A program made the position numbers and the translations under genes. A DNA stretch of 64,000 nt from JAEDHM01 sp964368645 (GTDB lineage: Bacteria; Bacillota; Clostridia; Christensenellales; CAG-1252), in NCBI GenBank assembly GCA_964368645.1, contig CAYJBY010000011.1:1-64000 (forward strand), written 5' to 3'. Positions 43,244 through 52,129 of the stretch are shown here, in pieces; position 1 is the first letter of the stretch; the number at the start of each line of letters is the position of its first letter. Below the pieces are notes generated by a model, which had not been told where the DNA came from, did no database searches, and saw only the letters and a program-made list of their open reading frames with translations.

Positions 43244-43756
43244 ATCAAAGATTATCAGATTAACGACCAAATATGTGACAGGGAAGTCAAGGTTGTTGGG
43301 ACCGACGGACAATTAGTCGGTATCGTTTCCTCAGCAGAGGCAATCCGTATTGCCGAACAGGCAGGTATGGATTTAGTCAAAATTGCGCCTCAGGCTGTCC
43401 CGCCTATCTGCAAGTTGATGAATTATGATAAATTCCGCTTTGAAACAATCAAGAAGGAAAAGGAAAGCAAGAAGAACCAGAAGATTATCAAGCTCAAAGA
43501 GGTTCAGCTGTCTATCGTGATAGACGTAGGCGACCTTAACGTGAAAGCGAAGAGAGCTAACGAGTTCTTAGCAGACGGCAACAAGGTGCGCGTAGTCATT
43601 CGTATGAGAGGAAGACAGAACAAGCGTCCCGAGTTGGGCATCAAGCTCCTTAACGACTTCTTCACCCAGTTAGACAACGCCGTATTAGAGCAGGCTCCTA
43701 TGCACGAGGGTAACACCCTTAGAATGCAGGTTGCCCCCGCTAAAGCGACAAAATAA
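43244..43756 (+). CDS. infC: Translation initiation factor IF-3, AUC start codon
   Basis: The 170-aa factor prevents premature subunit joining and proofreads initiation codons. The N-terminal domain begins IKDYQINDQICDREV, the linker has a Lys-rich helix, and the C-terminal domain holds VQLSIVIDVGDLNVK and VVIRMRGRQ. The only in-frame ATG (43367) is inside the N-terminal domain. AGGAGG (43230-43235) lies 8 nt before ATC at 43244, where the family sequence begins. infC genes use AUU or AUC elsewhere, letting IF-3 repress its own synthesis. rpmI and rplT follow. Confidence 0.94.
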   Translation: MKDYQINDQICDREVKVVGTDGQLVGIVSSAEAIRIAEQAGMDLVKIAPQAVPPICKLMNYDKFRFETIKKEKESKKNQKIIKLKEVQLSIVIDVGDLNVKAKRANEFLADGNKVRVVIRMRGRQNKRPELGIKLLNDFFTQLDNAVLEQAPMHEGNTLRMQVAPAKATK

Positions 43757-43784
43757 TTTATAAAATACAATCGGAGGTTATACT

Positions 43785-43979
43785 ATGCCAAAAATGAAGT
43801 CGCACAGTGGTGCAAAAAAGAGATTCCGCGCGACAAGCAGCGGTAATATCAAAAGAGGAATGATCGGTAAAAGACACATTCTGACCAAGAAGGATACCAA
43901 AAGAAAGCGCAACTTAAGAGCAGGTTCTTACGTTGATAAGACCTTTGAAGGTACCGTAAGTACCTTACTGCAGAAGTAA
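43785..43979 (+). CDS. rpmI: Ribosomal protein L35
   Basis: The 64-aa basic protein has the family start PKMKSHSGAKKRF and the HILTKK segment. It follows infC with GGAGG 11 nt upstream and precedes rplT by 15 bp, the universal order. Confidence 0.97.
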   Translation: MPKMKSHSGAKKRFRATSSGNIKRGMIGKRHILTKKDTKRKRNLRAGSYVDKTFEGTVSTLLQK

Positions 43980-43994
43980 TATAGAGGTGACAAT

Positions 43995-44345
43995 ATGAGA
44001 ATTAAAAGAGCAGTTAACGCAGTCAAAAAGCGCAGAAAGATATTAAAGATCGCCAAGGGTTACAGAGGCGGCAAGAGCACTCTTTACAGAGTTTCCCGCG
44101 AAGCGGTTATGAAGTCTATGTCTTACGCATACGTAGGACGTAAGGCGAAGAAGAGAGATTTCCGCAAGCTGTGGATCGCAAGAATCAACGCGGCGGCAAG
44201 AACCAACGGCTTATCCTACAGCAGATTAATGCACGGCTTGAAGGTAAGCGCAATCGACCTCAACCGCAAGGTTTTGGCTGACTTGGCAATCAAGGACGCA
44301 GCAGCTTTTACAGCCCTTTGCGAAAAGGCTAAAGCCGCGCTATAA
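43995..44345 (+). CDS. rplT: Ribosomal protein L20
   Basis: The 116-aa 23S rRNA-binding assembly protein has the basic N-terminal tail RIKRAVNAVKKRRKILK and the globular RDFRKLWIARINAAAR region. In Firmicutes L20 represses this operon through the leader. A terminator hairpin follows directly. Confidence 0.98.
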   Translation: MRIKRAVNAVKKRRKILKIAKGYRGGKSTLYRVSREAVMKSMSYAYVGRKAKKRDFRKLWIARINAAARTNGLSYSRLMHGLKVSAIDLNRKVLADLAIKDAAAFTALCEKAKAAL

Positions 44346-44351
44346 GCAGTT

Positions 44352-44385
44352 AAAATTGCATTCTTTCCGAATGCAATTTTCTTAT
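44352..44385 (+). terminator. Terminator of infC-rpmI-rplT
   Basis: AAAATTGCATT (44352-44362) pairs with AATGCAATTTT (44370-44380) around CTTTCCG, followed by CTTAT. It is 6 nt after rplT; some read-through into the next gene is possible. Confidence 0.75.
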
Positions 44386-44393
44386 AGGAGAAG

Positions 44394-45137
44394 ATGTCTG
44401 ATATAATTCGGTCGGTGGCTAATCAAAAGGTGAAACTGCTTCGCAGTCTAGCTGACAAGAAGGAGCGCGACTCGCAGGGTGTGTTTATCGCAGAAGGGGC
44501 TAACCTCGTCAAGGATATACCTACCGACGCCGACGTTCGCGCGGTTTTTGTCGCCGAAAGCAAGGCGGAATCACTGGCAGAGCTTACGGCTCGTTTCGGC
44601 GAGCCGACCGTATTAGAGGACAGGATATTCCAATCCGTCAGCGGCACGGTCACGCCTTCGGGCGTACTGGCGATTGTCGGCAAGCCCTGTAACGAGCCAA
44701 ACTTCGGCAAACGCTTAATGGTGCTTGACGGTGTTTCGGACAGCGGTAACGTAGGTACGATTATCCGTACCGCGGCATCGGCAGGTTTCGGTGACGTGGT
44801 ATTAATCAACGCCGCCGATCCGTATTCTCCCAAGGCTGTACGCGCGTCTATGGGCGGTATATTCAAAGTACGCGTGCACACTATGACTGCGGAAGAATTT
44901 TTGCAGTTAAAGTATTCGGTTTACGTACTCGATATGGCAGGCGAGGATATTTTCAAGGCACAGCCGTCGGCACGGTTCGCCCTTGCGGTGGGAAGCGAAG
45001 CCCACGGCGTTTCGGACGTATTGTCGTCAGCCGCGGAGAAGGTGTTATCCATACCGATGACAGGAGCGGTGGAATCACTTAACGCTTCGGTTAGCGCGGC
45101 GATTGCTATGTACGTACTCAATCACAACAATATTTAA
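44394..45137 (+). CDS. TrmH/SpoU-family RNA 2'-O-methyltransferase
   Basis: The 247-aa SPOUT enzyme has an N-terminal L30e-like substrate-binding domain (about 1-95) and a C-terminal knotted SAM domain. The motifs SDSGNVGTIIRTAAS, AVGSEAHGVSD and IPMTGAVESLNASVSAAI are intact. It resembles the YsgA/RlmB group that methylates 23S rRNA. Its place after rplT is common in Firmicutes. AGGAG precedes the ATG. Confidence 0.91.
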   Translation: MSDIIRSVANQKVKLLRSLADKKERDSQGVFIAEGANLVKDIPTDADVRAVFVAESKAESLAELTARFGEPTVLEDRIFQSVSGTVTPSGVLAIVGKPCNEPNFGKRLMVLDGVSDSGNVGTIIRTAASAGFGDVVLINAADPYSPKAVRASMGGIFKVRVHTMTAEEFLQLKYSVYVLDMAGEDIFKAQPSARFALAVGSEAHGVSDVLSSAAEKVLSIPMTGAVESLNASVSAAIAMYVLNHNNI

Positions 45138-45168
45138 CGTAACATTTCCATAATTATCGGAGGTTTTT

Positions 45169-45912
45169 ATGTCAGGACACAGCAAATGGCACAATATACA
45201 GGCAACTAAAGGAAAAGCGGACGCTAAAAGAAGCGCGATTTTTACCAAGATCGGACGTGAAATCGCAGTTGCGGTCAAGGAAGGCGGCGCAGACGTTAGA
45301 AGCAACAGCAAGTTAGCGGCGGTAGTGGCTAAGGCTAAGGCTAACAATATGCCTAACGACAACATCGACAGAAGCATCAAAAAGGCTTCAGGCGAGTTGG
45401 GCAGTATCAACTACGAGGAGATAACCTACGAGGGATACGCTCCCGGCGGCGTTGCTATGATAGTTCAAACTCTTACCGATAACCGTAATCGTACAGCAGG
45501 CGACGTAAGACATATCTTTGATAAGTACGGCGGTTCTATGGGCAACAGCGGTTGCGTTTCCTATATGTTCGACAAGAAGGGCGTTATCGCAGTGGAAAGC
45601 GCAGGCCTTGACGAGGACGACTTTATGATGATGGCGTTGGACGCAGGAGCGGACGACATTATGACTGATGATGACGTTTACGTGGTTTATACCGCGCCTA
45701 CGGCTTTTACCGCCGTAAGAGACGCTCTTATCGAGAAGGGCTTGACGATAATTTCCGCAGAGCTGGAGCTTATACCCCAGAATACTATCACTCCCGATGA
45801 GGAGACTATCCCCAAGATACAGAGATTTGTGGACCTTTTTGAGGAGAACGACGACGTGCAGAACGTATATCATAACGCTAATCTGCCGGACGAAGAGGAG
45901 GACGACGATTGA
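45169..45912 (+). CDS. yebC: YebC/PmpR-family protein
   Basis: The 247-aa protein starts with the invariant SGHSKWHNIQATKGKADAK segment and has GYAPGGVAMIVQTLTDNRNRT. Members are annotated as transcriptional regulators, and some relieve ribosome stalling; which applies here is unknown. GGAGG precedes the ATG. The stop overlaps the proA TTG start. Confidence 0.95.
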   Translation: MSGHSKWHNIQATKGKADAKRSAIFTKIGREIAVAVKEGGADVRSNSKLAAVVAKAKANNMPNDNIDRSIKKASGELGSINYEEITYEGYAPGGVAMIVQTLTDNRNRTAGDVRHIFDKYGGSMGNSGCVSYMFDKKGVIAVESAGLDEDDFMMMALDAGADDIMTDDDVYVVYTAPTAFTAVRDALIEKGLTIISAELELIPQNTITPDEETIPKIQRFVDLFEENDDVQNVYHNANLPDEEEDDD

Positions 45913-47156
45913 CCGCAATCGAAGAGATTTGTCGTTTAGCTAATCAATCCGCTTTTAAGTTGGCGGCTACTGATACGGCATACCGCAACGGTATGCTTTT
46001 AGCTATGGCCGACGCTATAGACGCGGCAGGCGAGCGTATTTTGGCGGCGAACGCCGAGGATATGCGCACCGCGGAGAGCAACGGCAGAGATAAAGCCTTT
46101 TTGGACAGGCTTGCGCTTAACAACAAGCGTATTGCCGATATGACCGCAGGTATCAGAGAGATTATCGCTCTTCCCGATCCTGTCGGCGAGGTTGTGGATC
46201 GTTGGACTATGCCCAACGGATTGGATATTTCCAAGGTACGCGCTCCTATCGGCACTATCGCCATTATTTACGAGGCTCGCCCCAACGTAACCGCCGACGC
46301 GGTTGCTTTGTGCGTTAAGTCGGGTAATGCGGTTGTTTTAAGGGGAAGTAAAGACGCTTATTGCAGTAATACCGCGGTTTACGAGGTTATGCGCGAGGCT
46401 CTTTCCGCTCACGGCTATATTACCGACGCGGTGCAAATGGTCGCCGCTAAGGAAAGAGAAGCCTCTGCGGAACTCTTAAAGCAGGGCAAATATATCGACG
46501 TGGTTATTCCGCGCGGCGGTGACGGACTGAAAAAGTACGTTATCGATAACGCGACTATGCCTGTTATAGCGTCTGCCGGCGGCAACTGCCACGTTTACGT
46601 GGAGAAGACCGCGGATCTTGCTATGGCTCAGGCAGTCTTGTTTAATGCGAAATTATCCAGACCTTCCACCTGCAACGCTTGCGAACAGCTTTTAGTGGAC
46701 AGAGCAATAGCGGCGAAATTTTTGCCTTCCGCACTTAAGGAACTTGCCGACGCAGGCGTGGAGATAAGGGGTTGCAGTGAGACCTGCGCCGTTTATCCTG
46801 CCGCAATGCCTGCCGCTGAAGAGGATTTTAAGACGGAATTCCACGATTATATTATCGCGGTTAAGGTTGTAGAGGACGTAAACGAGGCGATTAACCGTAT
46901 TAACGCCAACGGCAGTAAGCACAGCGAGGCGATTATGACTACAAACGAGCAAGCCGCGGAAGCGTTTACCAAGGAGGTTGACGCGGCGGCGGTTTACGTC
47001 AACACCTCAACGCGTTTTACCGACGGTTTTCAGTTCGGTTTCGGTGCGGAGATGGGTATAAGCACCCAAAAACTCCACGCAAGAGGTCCTTTGGGCTTGA
47101 AGGAACTGACGTCAGCCCGTTATATTGTCAAGGGTAACGGTCAGCTTAGAAAGTAA
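45909..47156 (+). CDS. proA: Gamma-glutamyl phosphate reductase
   Basis: The 415-aa dehydrogenase makes glutamate-5-semialdehyde for proline synthesis. The catalytic Cys is in RPSTCNACEQLL (about 256), and the PIGTIAIIYEARPNVT and FGFGAEMGISTQKLHARGP segments are diagnostic. The start is TTG, overlapping the yebC stop by 4 bp, with GAGGAGG upstream. proB is not in the window. Confidence 0.95.
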   Translation: MTAIEEICRLANQSAFKLAATDTAYRNGMLLAMADAIDAAGERILAANAEDMRTAESNGRDKAFLDRLALNNKRIADMTAGIREIIALPDPVGEVVDRWTMPNGLDISKVRAPIGTIAIIYEARPNVTADAVALCVKSGNAVVLRGSKDAYCSNTAVYEVMREALSAHGYITDAVQMVAAKEREASAELLKQGKYIDVVIPRGGDGLKKYVIDNATMPVIASAGGNCHVYVEKTADLAMAQAVLFNAKLSRPSTCNACEQLLVDRAIAAKFLPSALKELADAGVEIRGCSETCAVYPAAMPAAEEDFKTEFHDYIIAVKVVEDVNEAINRINANGSKHSEAIMTTNEQAAEAFTKEVDAAAVYVNTSTRFTDGFQFGFGAEMGISTQKLHARGPLGLKELTSARYIVKGNGQLRK

Positions 47157-47225
47157 TCACGAGTGACTTTTACTTTTTGATACGTCGAGGGCGGTGACTG
47201 CGGTACGCCGTAAACAGGAGAGGCT

Positions 47226-47816
47226 ATGTACGCTTATATAAAAGGTATTCTAACCGGGATTTCCGAAGGGGCAATCACCGTGGAAGCAGGCGGAATCGGA
47301 TATATCCTATTCGTCAGTAACAGTACGCTTTCCGAGCTTCCCAGACTTGAATCGCAGGTTAAAATTTATACCTATTTACACGTAAAAGAGGACGAAATGA
47401 CGCTTTACGGCTTTAATACTGAGGCCGAAAAGCATTTTTTCTTAAAACTGATAGGCGTTTCGGGTATAGGACCTAAGCTGGCATTGAGTATTCTGTCGGG
47501 AGCGTCCTTGCAGAATCTGTCTGCGTCTATTATTTCGGGTGACACCAACACGCTATCGCAAATCAAGGGTATAGGCAAGAAGACGGCACAGCGTATCGTT
47601 TTGGAGCTTAAAGAAAGCTGCGGCGACGATGATACCGTAGTCGGACTTTCCTCAGGCGCCACGGGCGAGGACACCGTTATTACGGACAGCTTGGAAATAC
47701 TAGAGGGTATGGGTGCGCCGCGCAGTGAGTGCTATGACGCAGTTCTTAAGGCAAGAGCCGTGACGGACGACGTTACGGAGATTGTGAGAACGGTTCTTTT
47801 GGGAATGAATAAGTAA
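47226..47816 (+). CDS. ruvA: Holliday junction helicase subunit RuvA
   Basis: The 196-aa junction-binding protein has an OB domain (1-64), two helix-hairpin-helix motifs (GVSGIGPKLAL, IKGIGKKTAQRI) and a flexible C-terminal domain III (about 145-196). AGGAGAGG precedes the ATG. The stop shares one base with the ruvB start. Confidence 0.97.
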   Translation: MYAYIKGILTGISEGAITVEAGGIGYILFVSNSTLSELPRLESQVKIYTYLHVKEDEMTLYGFNTEAEKHFFLKLIGVSGIGPKLALSILSGASLQNLSASIISGDTNTLSQIKGIGKKTAQRIVLELKESCGDDDTVVGLSSGATGEDTVITDSLEILEGMGAPRSECYDAVLKARAVTDDVTEIVRTVLLGMNK

Positions 47817-48847
47817 TGGCTAACGCAATGATTCAGAACGACGAGCAGGATATTGCTTTAAGACCACAAACGCTGGACGAGTACGTGGGGCAGGATAAGA
47901 TTAAGAACAATCTTAGAGTTTTTATCCACTCTGCGCTGAAGCGTAAGGACACTCTTGACCATATTCTGTTATACGGACCTCCCGGCTTGGGCAAAACCAC
48001 GCTCGCTCATATAGTTGCAAAAGAGATGGGCTCCCAAATCCGCGTTACTTCCGGCCCTGCTATAGAAAGAGCCGCGGACCTTGCGGCAATACTTACCAAA
48101 CTGCAACCCGGCGACGTGCTTTTTATTGACGAAATTCATCGCCTTAACAGGGTTATCGAGGAGATTTTATACCCTGCGATGGAGGATTATTCTTTAGATT
48201 TTGTAGTTGGCAAGGGACCTTCTGCGAAAAGTATCCGTATGCCTTTGCCTAAGTTTACGCTTATCGGCGCGACAACCAGAGCAGGTATGCTTACCTCTCC
48301 GTTAAGAGACCGTTTCGGCGTTATGTGCAGACTGGAGCTTTACACTCCTGAACAGCTTAAGGATATTGTTATCCGCTCCGCGTCCTTGCTGAATATCGGC
48401 ATCGATAAGCAATCCGCATTGGAAATCGCAAAAAGAAGCCGCGGCACTCCGCGAATCGCCAACAAACTCTTAAGGCGCATCAGGGATTTTGCGGAATTCG
48501 AGCAAGCCGAAGCGATAAGTCTGCCCATAGCGGATAAGGCGTTATCTTCCTTGGAAGTGGATGAGCTGGGCTTGGACTCCGTTGACAGGCACATTCTCAA
48601 TTCGATTATTGTTCGTTATAACGGCGGTCCCGTGGGGTTGGATACTTTATCCGCTTCAACAGGCGAGGACGCCAATACGATAGAGGACGTTTACGAGCCG
48701 TATTTGATGCAAATCGGCTTTGTCGCACGTACGCCGAGGGGCAGAATCGCTCTTGCTCCCTGTTACAGACATTTGGGCTTCAAAATACCCGAAGACAAGA
48801 CGGAACAGCTTAGTATGTTCGACAAGAAGGACACAGATGAAGACTAG
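47816..48847 (+). CDS. ruvB: Holliday junction branch-migration ATPase RuvB
   Basis: The 343-aa AAA+ motor has Walker A GPPGLGKTT, Walker B FIDEIHRL, sensor GATTRAG and a C-terminal winged helix with a PRGR segment. TAATG couples it to ruvA. ruvC is not nearby. queA starts inside its 3' end. Confidence 0.98.
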   Translation: MANAMIQNDEQDIALRPQTLDEYVGQDKIKNNLRVFIHSALKRKDTLDHILLYGPPGLGKTTLAHIVAKEMGSQIRVTSGPAIERAADLAAILTKLQPGDVLFIDEIHRLNRVIEEILYPAMEDYSLDFVVGKGPSAKSIRMPLPKFTLIGATTRAGMLTSPLRDRFGVMCRLELYTPEQLKDIVIRSASLLNIGIDKQSALEIAKRSRGTPRIANKLLRRIRDFAEFEQAEAISLPIADKALSSLEVDELGLDSVDRHILNSIIVRYNGGPVGLDTLSASTGEDANTIEDVYEPYLMQIGFVARTPRGRIALAPCYRHLGFKIPEDKTEQLSMFDKKDTDED

Positions 48848-49856
48848 TGATTTTTATTACGACTTGCCGCAGGAGCTTATCGCTCAACACCCGGCAGAGC
48901 CTAGAGATAGCTCGCGCTTGCTTGCTTACGACAGGACTAACGACAAGGTTTATCACAAACATTTTTACGATTTGCCCGAGTTTTTGCGCAAGGGCGACGT
49001 TTTGGTTATTAACAATACAAGGGTAATCCCAGCCAGACTTTTCGGCAAGCTGTCAACAACGGGCGGCGCGGTGGAGGTGCTTCTCCTTAAACGCTTGGAT
49101 TACAAGAGATGGGAATGTATCGTACGTCCTGCCAAAAAGCTGAAAATCGGTACAGAGGTTATTTTTGCTCCCGAGCTGTCTTGTAAGGTTGACAAAATCG
49201 ACGATAACGGCGTTCGCGAGGTGATATTCGAGTTTGAAGGCGTTTTCGAGGACATTTTGGACAGGCTCGGCAATATGCCGCTTCCCCCTTACATTACCGA
49301 AAAACTTGAGGACAAGGAGCGTTATCAGACCGTTTACAGTAAGTACGAAGGTTCTGCCGCGGCTCCTACCGCAGGCTTGCATTTTACCACAGAGTTAATG
49401 GATAAAATCCGCTCTATGGGCGTGGAATTCGTGGAAGTTTTGCTTCACGTGGGCTTAGGTACTTTCCGTCCTGTCAAGGCGGATACTATCGAGGATCATA
49501 AGATGCATAACGAGTTTTACGAGGTGACGCAGGAAGCCGCCGACAGCATCAATAAGGCTCTAAGCGAGGGCAGGCGCATTATTTGCGTAGGCACGACCTC
49601 CGTCCGCACCGTTGAAAGTGCGTTTAAGGACGGCAAGGTTCAGGCCGGCTCCGGCAACACAGAGATTTTTATATACCCCGGATATGAGTTTAAGGTGGTC
49701 AAGGCGTTGATTACCAACTTTCATTTACCGGAATCTACCTTGATTATGCTCGTTTCCGCCCTTGTAGGCAGAGAAAAAACGCTTGAGCTTTACCGCCTTG
49801 CAGTTGAGGAAAAATACCGCTTTTTCAGCTTCGGCGACGCAACGATGTTTTATTGA
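48837..49856 (+). CDS. queA: tRNA preQ1(34) S-adenosylmethionine ribosyltransferase-isomerase QueA
   Basis: The 339-aa enzyme converts preQ1-tRNA to epoxyqueuosine-tRNA. The N terminus FYYDLPQELIAQHPAEPRDSSRLL, the NNTRVIPARL segment, AAPTAGLHFT and GTTSVRTVES are diagnostic. ATG 48837 starts the family sequence and overlaps ruvB by 11 bp. With tgt it covers two steps of queuosine synthesis; queF/queC genes are not in the window. Confidence 0.97.
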   Translation: MKTSDFYYDLPQELIAQHPAEPRDSSRLLAYDRTNDKVYHKHFYDLPEFLRKGDVLVINNTRVIPARLFGKLSTTGGAVEVLLLKRLDYKRWECIVRPAKKLKIGTEVIFAPELSCKVDKIDDNGVREVIFEFEGVFEDILDRLGNMPLPPYITEKLEDKERYQTVYSKYEGSAAAPTAGLHFTTELMDKIRSMGVEFVEVLLHVGLGTFRPVKADTIEDHKMHNEFYEVTQEAADSINKALSEGRRIICVGTTSVRTVESAFKDGKVQAGSGNTEIFIYPGYEFKVVKALITNFHLPESTLIMLVSALVGREKTLELYRLAVEEKYRFFSFGDATMFY

Positions 49857-49858
49857 TT

Positions 49859-50974
49859 ATGGGACAATTTAAGTACGAAATTATTAAAGAATGCAAACAA
49901 TCAGGCGCAAGAATCGGTCGTTTGACAACGCCCCACAGCGTTATCGAAACCCCCGTTTTTATGCCTGTCGGCACGATGGCAACGGTCAAGGCGCTTTCCC
50001 CCGAAGAGGTTAAAGAAACAGGTGCGCAGATTATTTTATCCAACACCTATCATCTTTATCTCCGCCCGGGTACGGATATTATCGAAAAAGCAGGCGGACT
50101 TCATAAGTTTATGAACTGGGATCGCAGTATTCTGACTGATAGCGGCGGTTTTCAGGTGTTTTCGCTGTCGCAAATGCGCAAGGTGACGGAAGAGGGCGTT
50201 GAGTTCTCCTCCTTCATTGACGGAAGTAAGCACTTCATTTCCCCCGAAAAATCTATGGAAATCCAGAGAATTTTAGGCTCGGATATCGTAATGGCTTTCG
50301 ACGAATGCACTGCTGCCGGAACTGATTACAAAAAGTCAAAAATCGCATCTGACCGTACTTACCGCTGGCTTCAGCGTTGCTACGAGTACACCAAGGATTG
50401 GGATAATCAAATGCTTTTCCCCATCGTTCAGGGCAATATGTACGAGGACTTGAGAATAGAAAGCGTCCAACGTACCGTGCCTTATGCAAGATTAGGCTTG
50501 GCAATCGGCGGTTTGAGCGTAGGCGAGGAAAAGCCTGTTATGTACCGTATGCTTGACGCAATGCGTCCTTACTACCCGAAGGAAACTCCGCGTTATCTTA
50601 TGGGCGTGGGAAGTCTTGACTGCATAGTAGAGGGTGTTTGCCGCGGCATTGATATGTTCGACTGCGTGCTTGCAACGCGTATTGCCCGTAACGGCACGGC
50701 AATGACGTTGAAGGGCGATCTTACGATTCGCAACGCAATGTATAAGGACGATTTTTCTCCTGTTGAGGAGGGCTGTGACTGTTATTGCTGCCGTAATTAC
50801 AGCAGGGCTTATATTCGTCACCTTATCAATACGGACGAAATCTTCGGCGGCAGGTTGTTGACCGTACACAATATACGTTGTCTTATGCGTCTTACGGACA
50901 AAATCAAGGAAGCGATCAATCAGGATAGACTGCTTGATTTCAGAGATGAATTTTTCGCCGAATATAAGATGTAA
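49859..50974 (+). CDS. tgt: Queuine/preQ1 tRNA-guanine transglycosylase
   Basis: The 371-aa enzyme exchanges G34 for preQ1 in GUN-anticodon tRNAs. The catalytic Asp residues lie in DSGGFQVFSLS and the FDCVLATR region, the zinc site in CDCYCCRNYSRAYIRHL. ATG 49859 is 2 nt after the queA stop; an in-frame TTG at 49853 is possible. No clear ribosome-binding site, so coupling to queA is likely. Confidence 0.97.
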   Translation: MGQFKYEIIKECKQSGARIGRLTTPHSVIETPVFMPVGTMATVKALSPEEVKETGAQIILSNTYHLYLRPGTDIIEKAGGLHKFMNWDRSILTDSGGFQVFSLSQMRKVTEEGVEFSSFIDGSKHFISPEKSMEIQRILGSDIVMAFDECTAAGTDYKKSKIASDRTYRWLQRCYEYTKDWDNQMLFPIVQGNMYEDLRIESVQRTVPYARLGLAIGGLSVGEEKPVMYRMLDAMRPYYPKETPRYLMGVGSLDCIVEGVCRGIDMFDCVLATRIARNGTAMTLKGDLTIRNAMYKDDFSPVEEGCDCYCCRNYSRAYIRHLINTDEIFGGRLLTVHNIRCLMRLTDKIKEAINQDRLLDFRDEFFAEYKM

Positions 50975-51051
50975 ATTTAAGTTTCGTTTAACAGTTTGCC
51001 ATTATACTGGTTATTATTAAACGGTTCGACAAAAATAAAAGGTTAATTTAG

Positions 51052-51081
51052 TTGCTTATTTGTGCGCCGATAGTTTAATAT
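51052..51081 (+). promoter_or_regulatory. Weak candidate promoter of yajC
   Basis: TTGCTT (51052-51057), 18-bp spacer, TAATAT (51076-51081), 30 nt before yajC. Confidence 0.35.
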
Positions 51082-51110
51082 TAATATAGAGAGTTATAAG
51101 GAGATAATCA

Positions 51111-51560
51111 ATGAATAATTTACTGTTAGCTAATCTTACTTCAATTATACTTTACGTTGTTTTAGGCGTAATGTTAGTTGCAATGATAGTTTTCCCTATG
51201 TTTTCCAACAAAAAACGTCAAAAGCAGTATTCCGAGATGCAGAACGCTCTTCGTCCCGGTACTCGCGTTATGACTATTGGCAGACTGATCGGCAAGGTTG
51301 TTAAGGTTTATAGTGACAACACTATCGAGCTGGACATCGGCACCGAGGGCAATCCCGTCATTATCGTGGTTAACCGCGAAGCAATAGGCGTTAATCTTGA
51401 CGCACAACCTACTCCCGTCAACAAGACCGAGAAGAAGGAAGTTAAGGAGAAGGAGCCTGTTATCACCGACGCTCCCGTCACCGAAGAGAACGCTGAGACA
51501 GCTACAGAGGCGAAGTCCGAAGAGGCTTCTGCTTACAAGGCTGACGACGACGCAATCTAA
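51111..51560 (+). CDS. yajC: Preprotein translocase accessory subunit YajC, with acidic tail
   Basis: The 149-aa protein has one N-terminal helix (about 9-28), the KKRQKQYSEMQNALRPG connector and the TIGRLIGKVVKVYSDNTIELD strand region. The last 55 residues (from about 95) are Glu/Lys/Thr-rich and not part of the family domain. AAGGAG precedes the ATG. It works with SecDF, encoded 1.4 kb downstream. Confidence 0.92.
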   Translation: MNNLLLANLTSIILYVVLGVMLVAMIVFPMFSNKKRQKQYSEMQNALRPGTRVMTIGRLIGKVVKVYSDNTIELDIGTEGNPVIIVVNREAIGVNLDAQPTPVNKTEKKEVKEKEPVITDAPVTEENAETATEAKSEEASAYKADDDAI

Positions 51561-51585
51561 GTTTTAGATTCTTTAGCTTAATCTG

Positions 51586-51618
51586 ATATGACCGCCCATA
51601 AAGCGGTCATATTTTTTT
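51586..51618 (+). terminator. Rho-independent terminator of yajC
   Basis: ATATGACCGC (51586-51595) pairs perfectly with GCGGTCATAT around CCCATAA-type loop sequence, followed by T7. Confidence 0.9.
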
Positions 51619-51650
51619 ATCCTTAGGCATAAGGTATTGCGGAGGTGCTT

Positions 51651-52073
51651 ATGGAAAAGGGTAGTATTAAGCATTGGATTTTCGATATATTGAAAAGTTT
51701 GCTGTTTTCTTTGCTGATATCCACCGTATTGGTGCTGGTATTGGCTTTGATTTCCACATTTACGCAAATCTCGGATAAAGCGGTAACAATCATAAATCAA
51801 ATAATCAAGGTGATAAGCCTGCCGATAGGCTGTCTTTTAGGTATAAAAAGTCAAAAAAACGGATTGATTTTAGGCTTGATAATCGGAATTCTTTACGTAG
51901 TCCTTTCCTTTGGAATTTTCTCGCTCATAAGCGGAGAATTAAAGTTTTCGGACGTTACCTTATATGACTTTTTAATCGGAATAGGCGTAGGTGCTGTCGG
52001 CGGAATATTGGCGGTAAACGTCAAGGGGCTGGGCAAGCACGGTAAACGGTCAGCGAAGGCGGTCAGAAGCTAA
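51651..52073 (+). CDS. TIGR04086-family membrane protein
   Basis: The 140-aa protein has about four hydrophobic segments (about 17-38, 55-68, 76-100, 108-130) and ends in a short basic tail. Members of this uncharacterised family commonly sit beside yajC in clostridia. ATG 51651 has GGAGG 5 nt upstream. No function is known. Confidence 0.7.
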   Translation: MEKGSIKHWIFDILKSLLFSLLISTVLVLVLALISTFTQISDKAVTIINQIIKVISLPIGCLLGIKSQKNGLILGLIIGILYVVLSFGIFSLISGELKFSDVTLYDFLIGIGVGAVGGILAVNVKGLGKHGKRSAKAVRS

Positions 52074-52129
52074 GTTTTTTTACTTGATTTGGGGACTTAG
52101 AATAGCGGCATCGAACTTTTGCCAAACCG

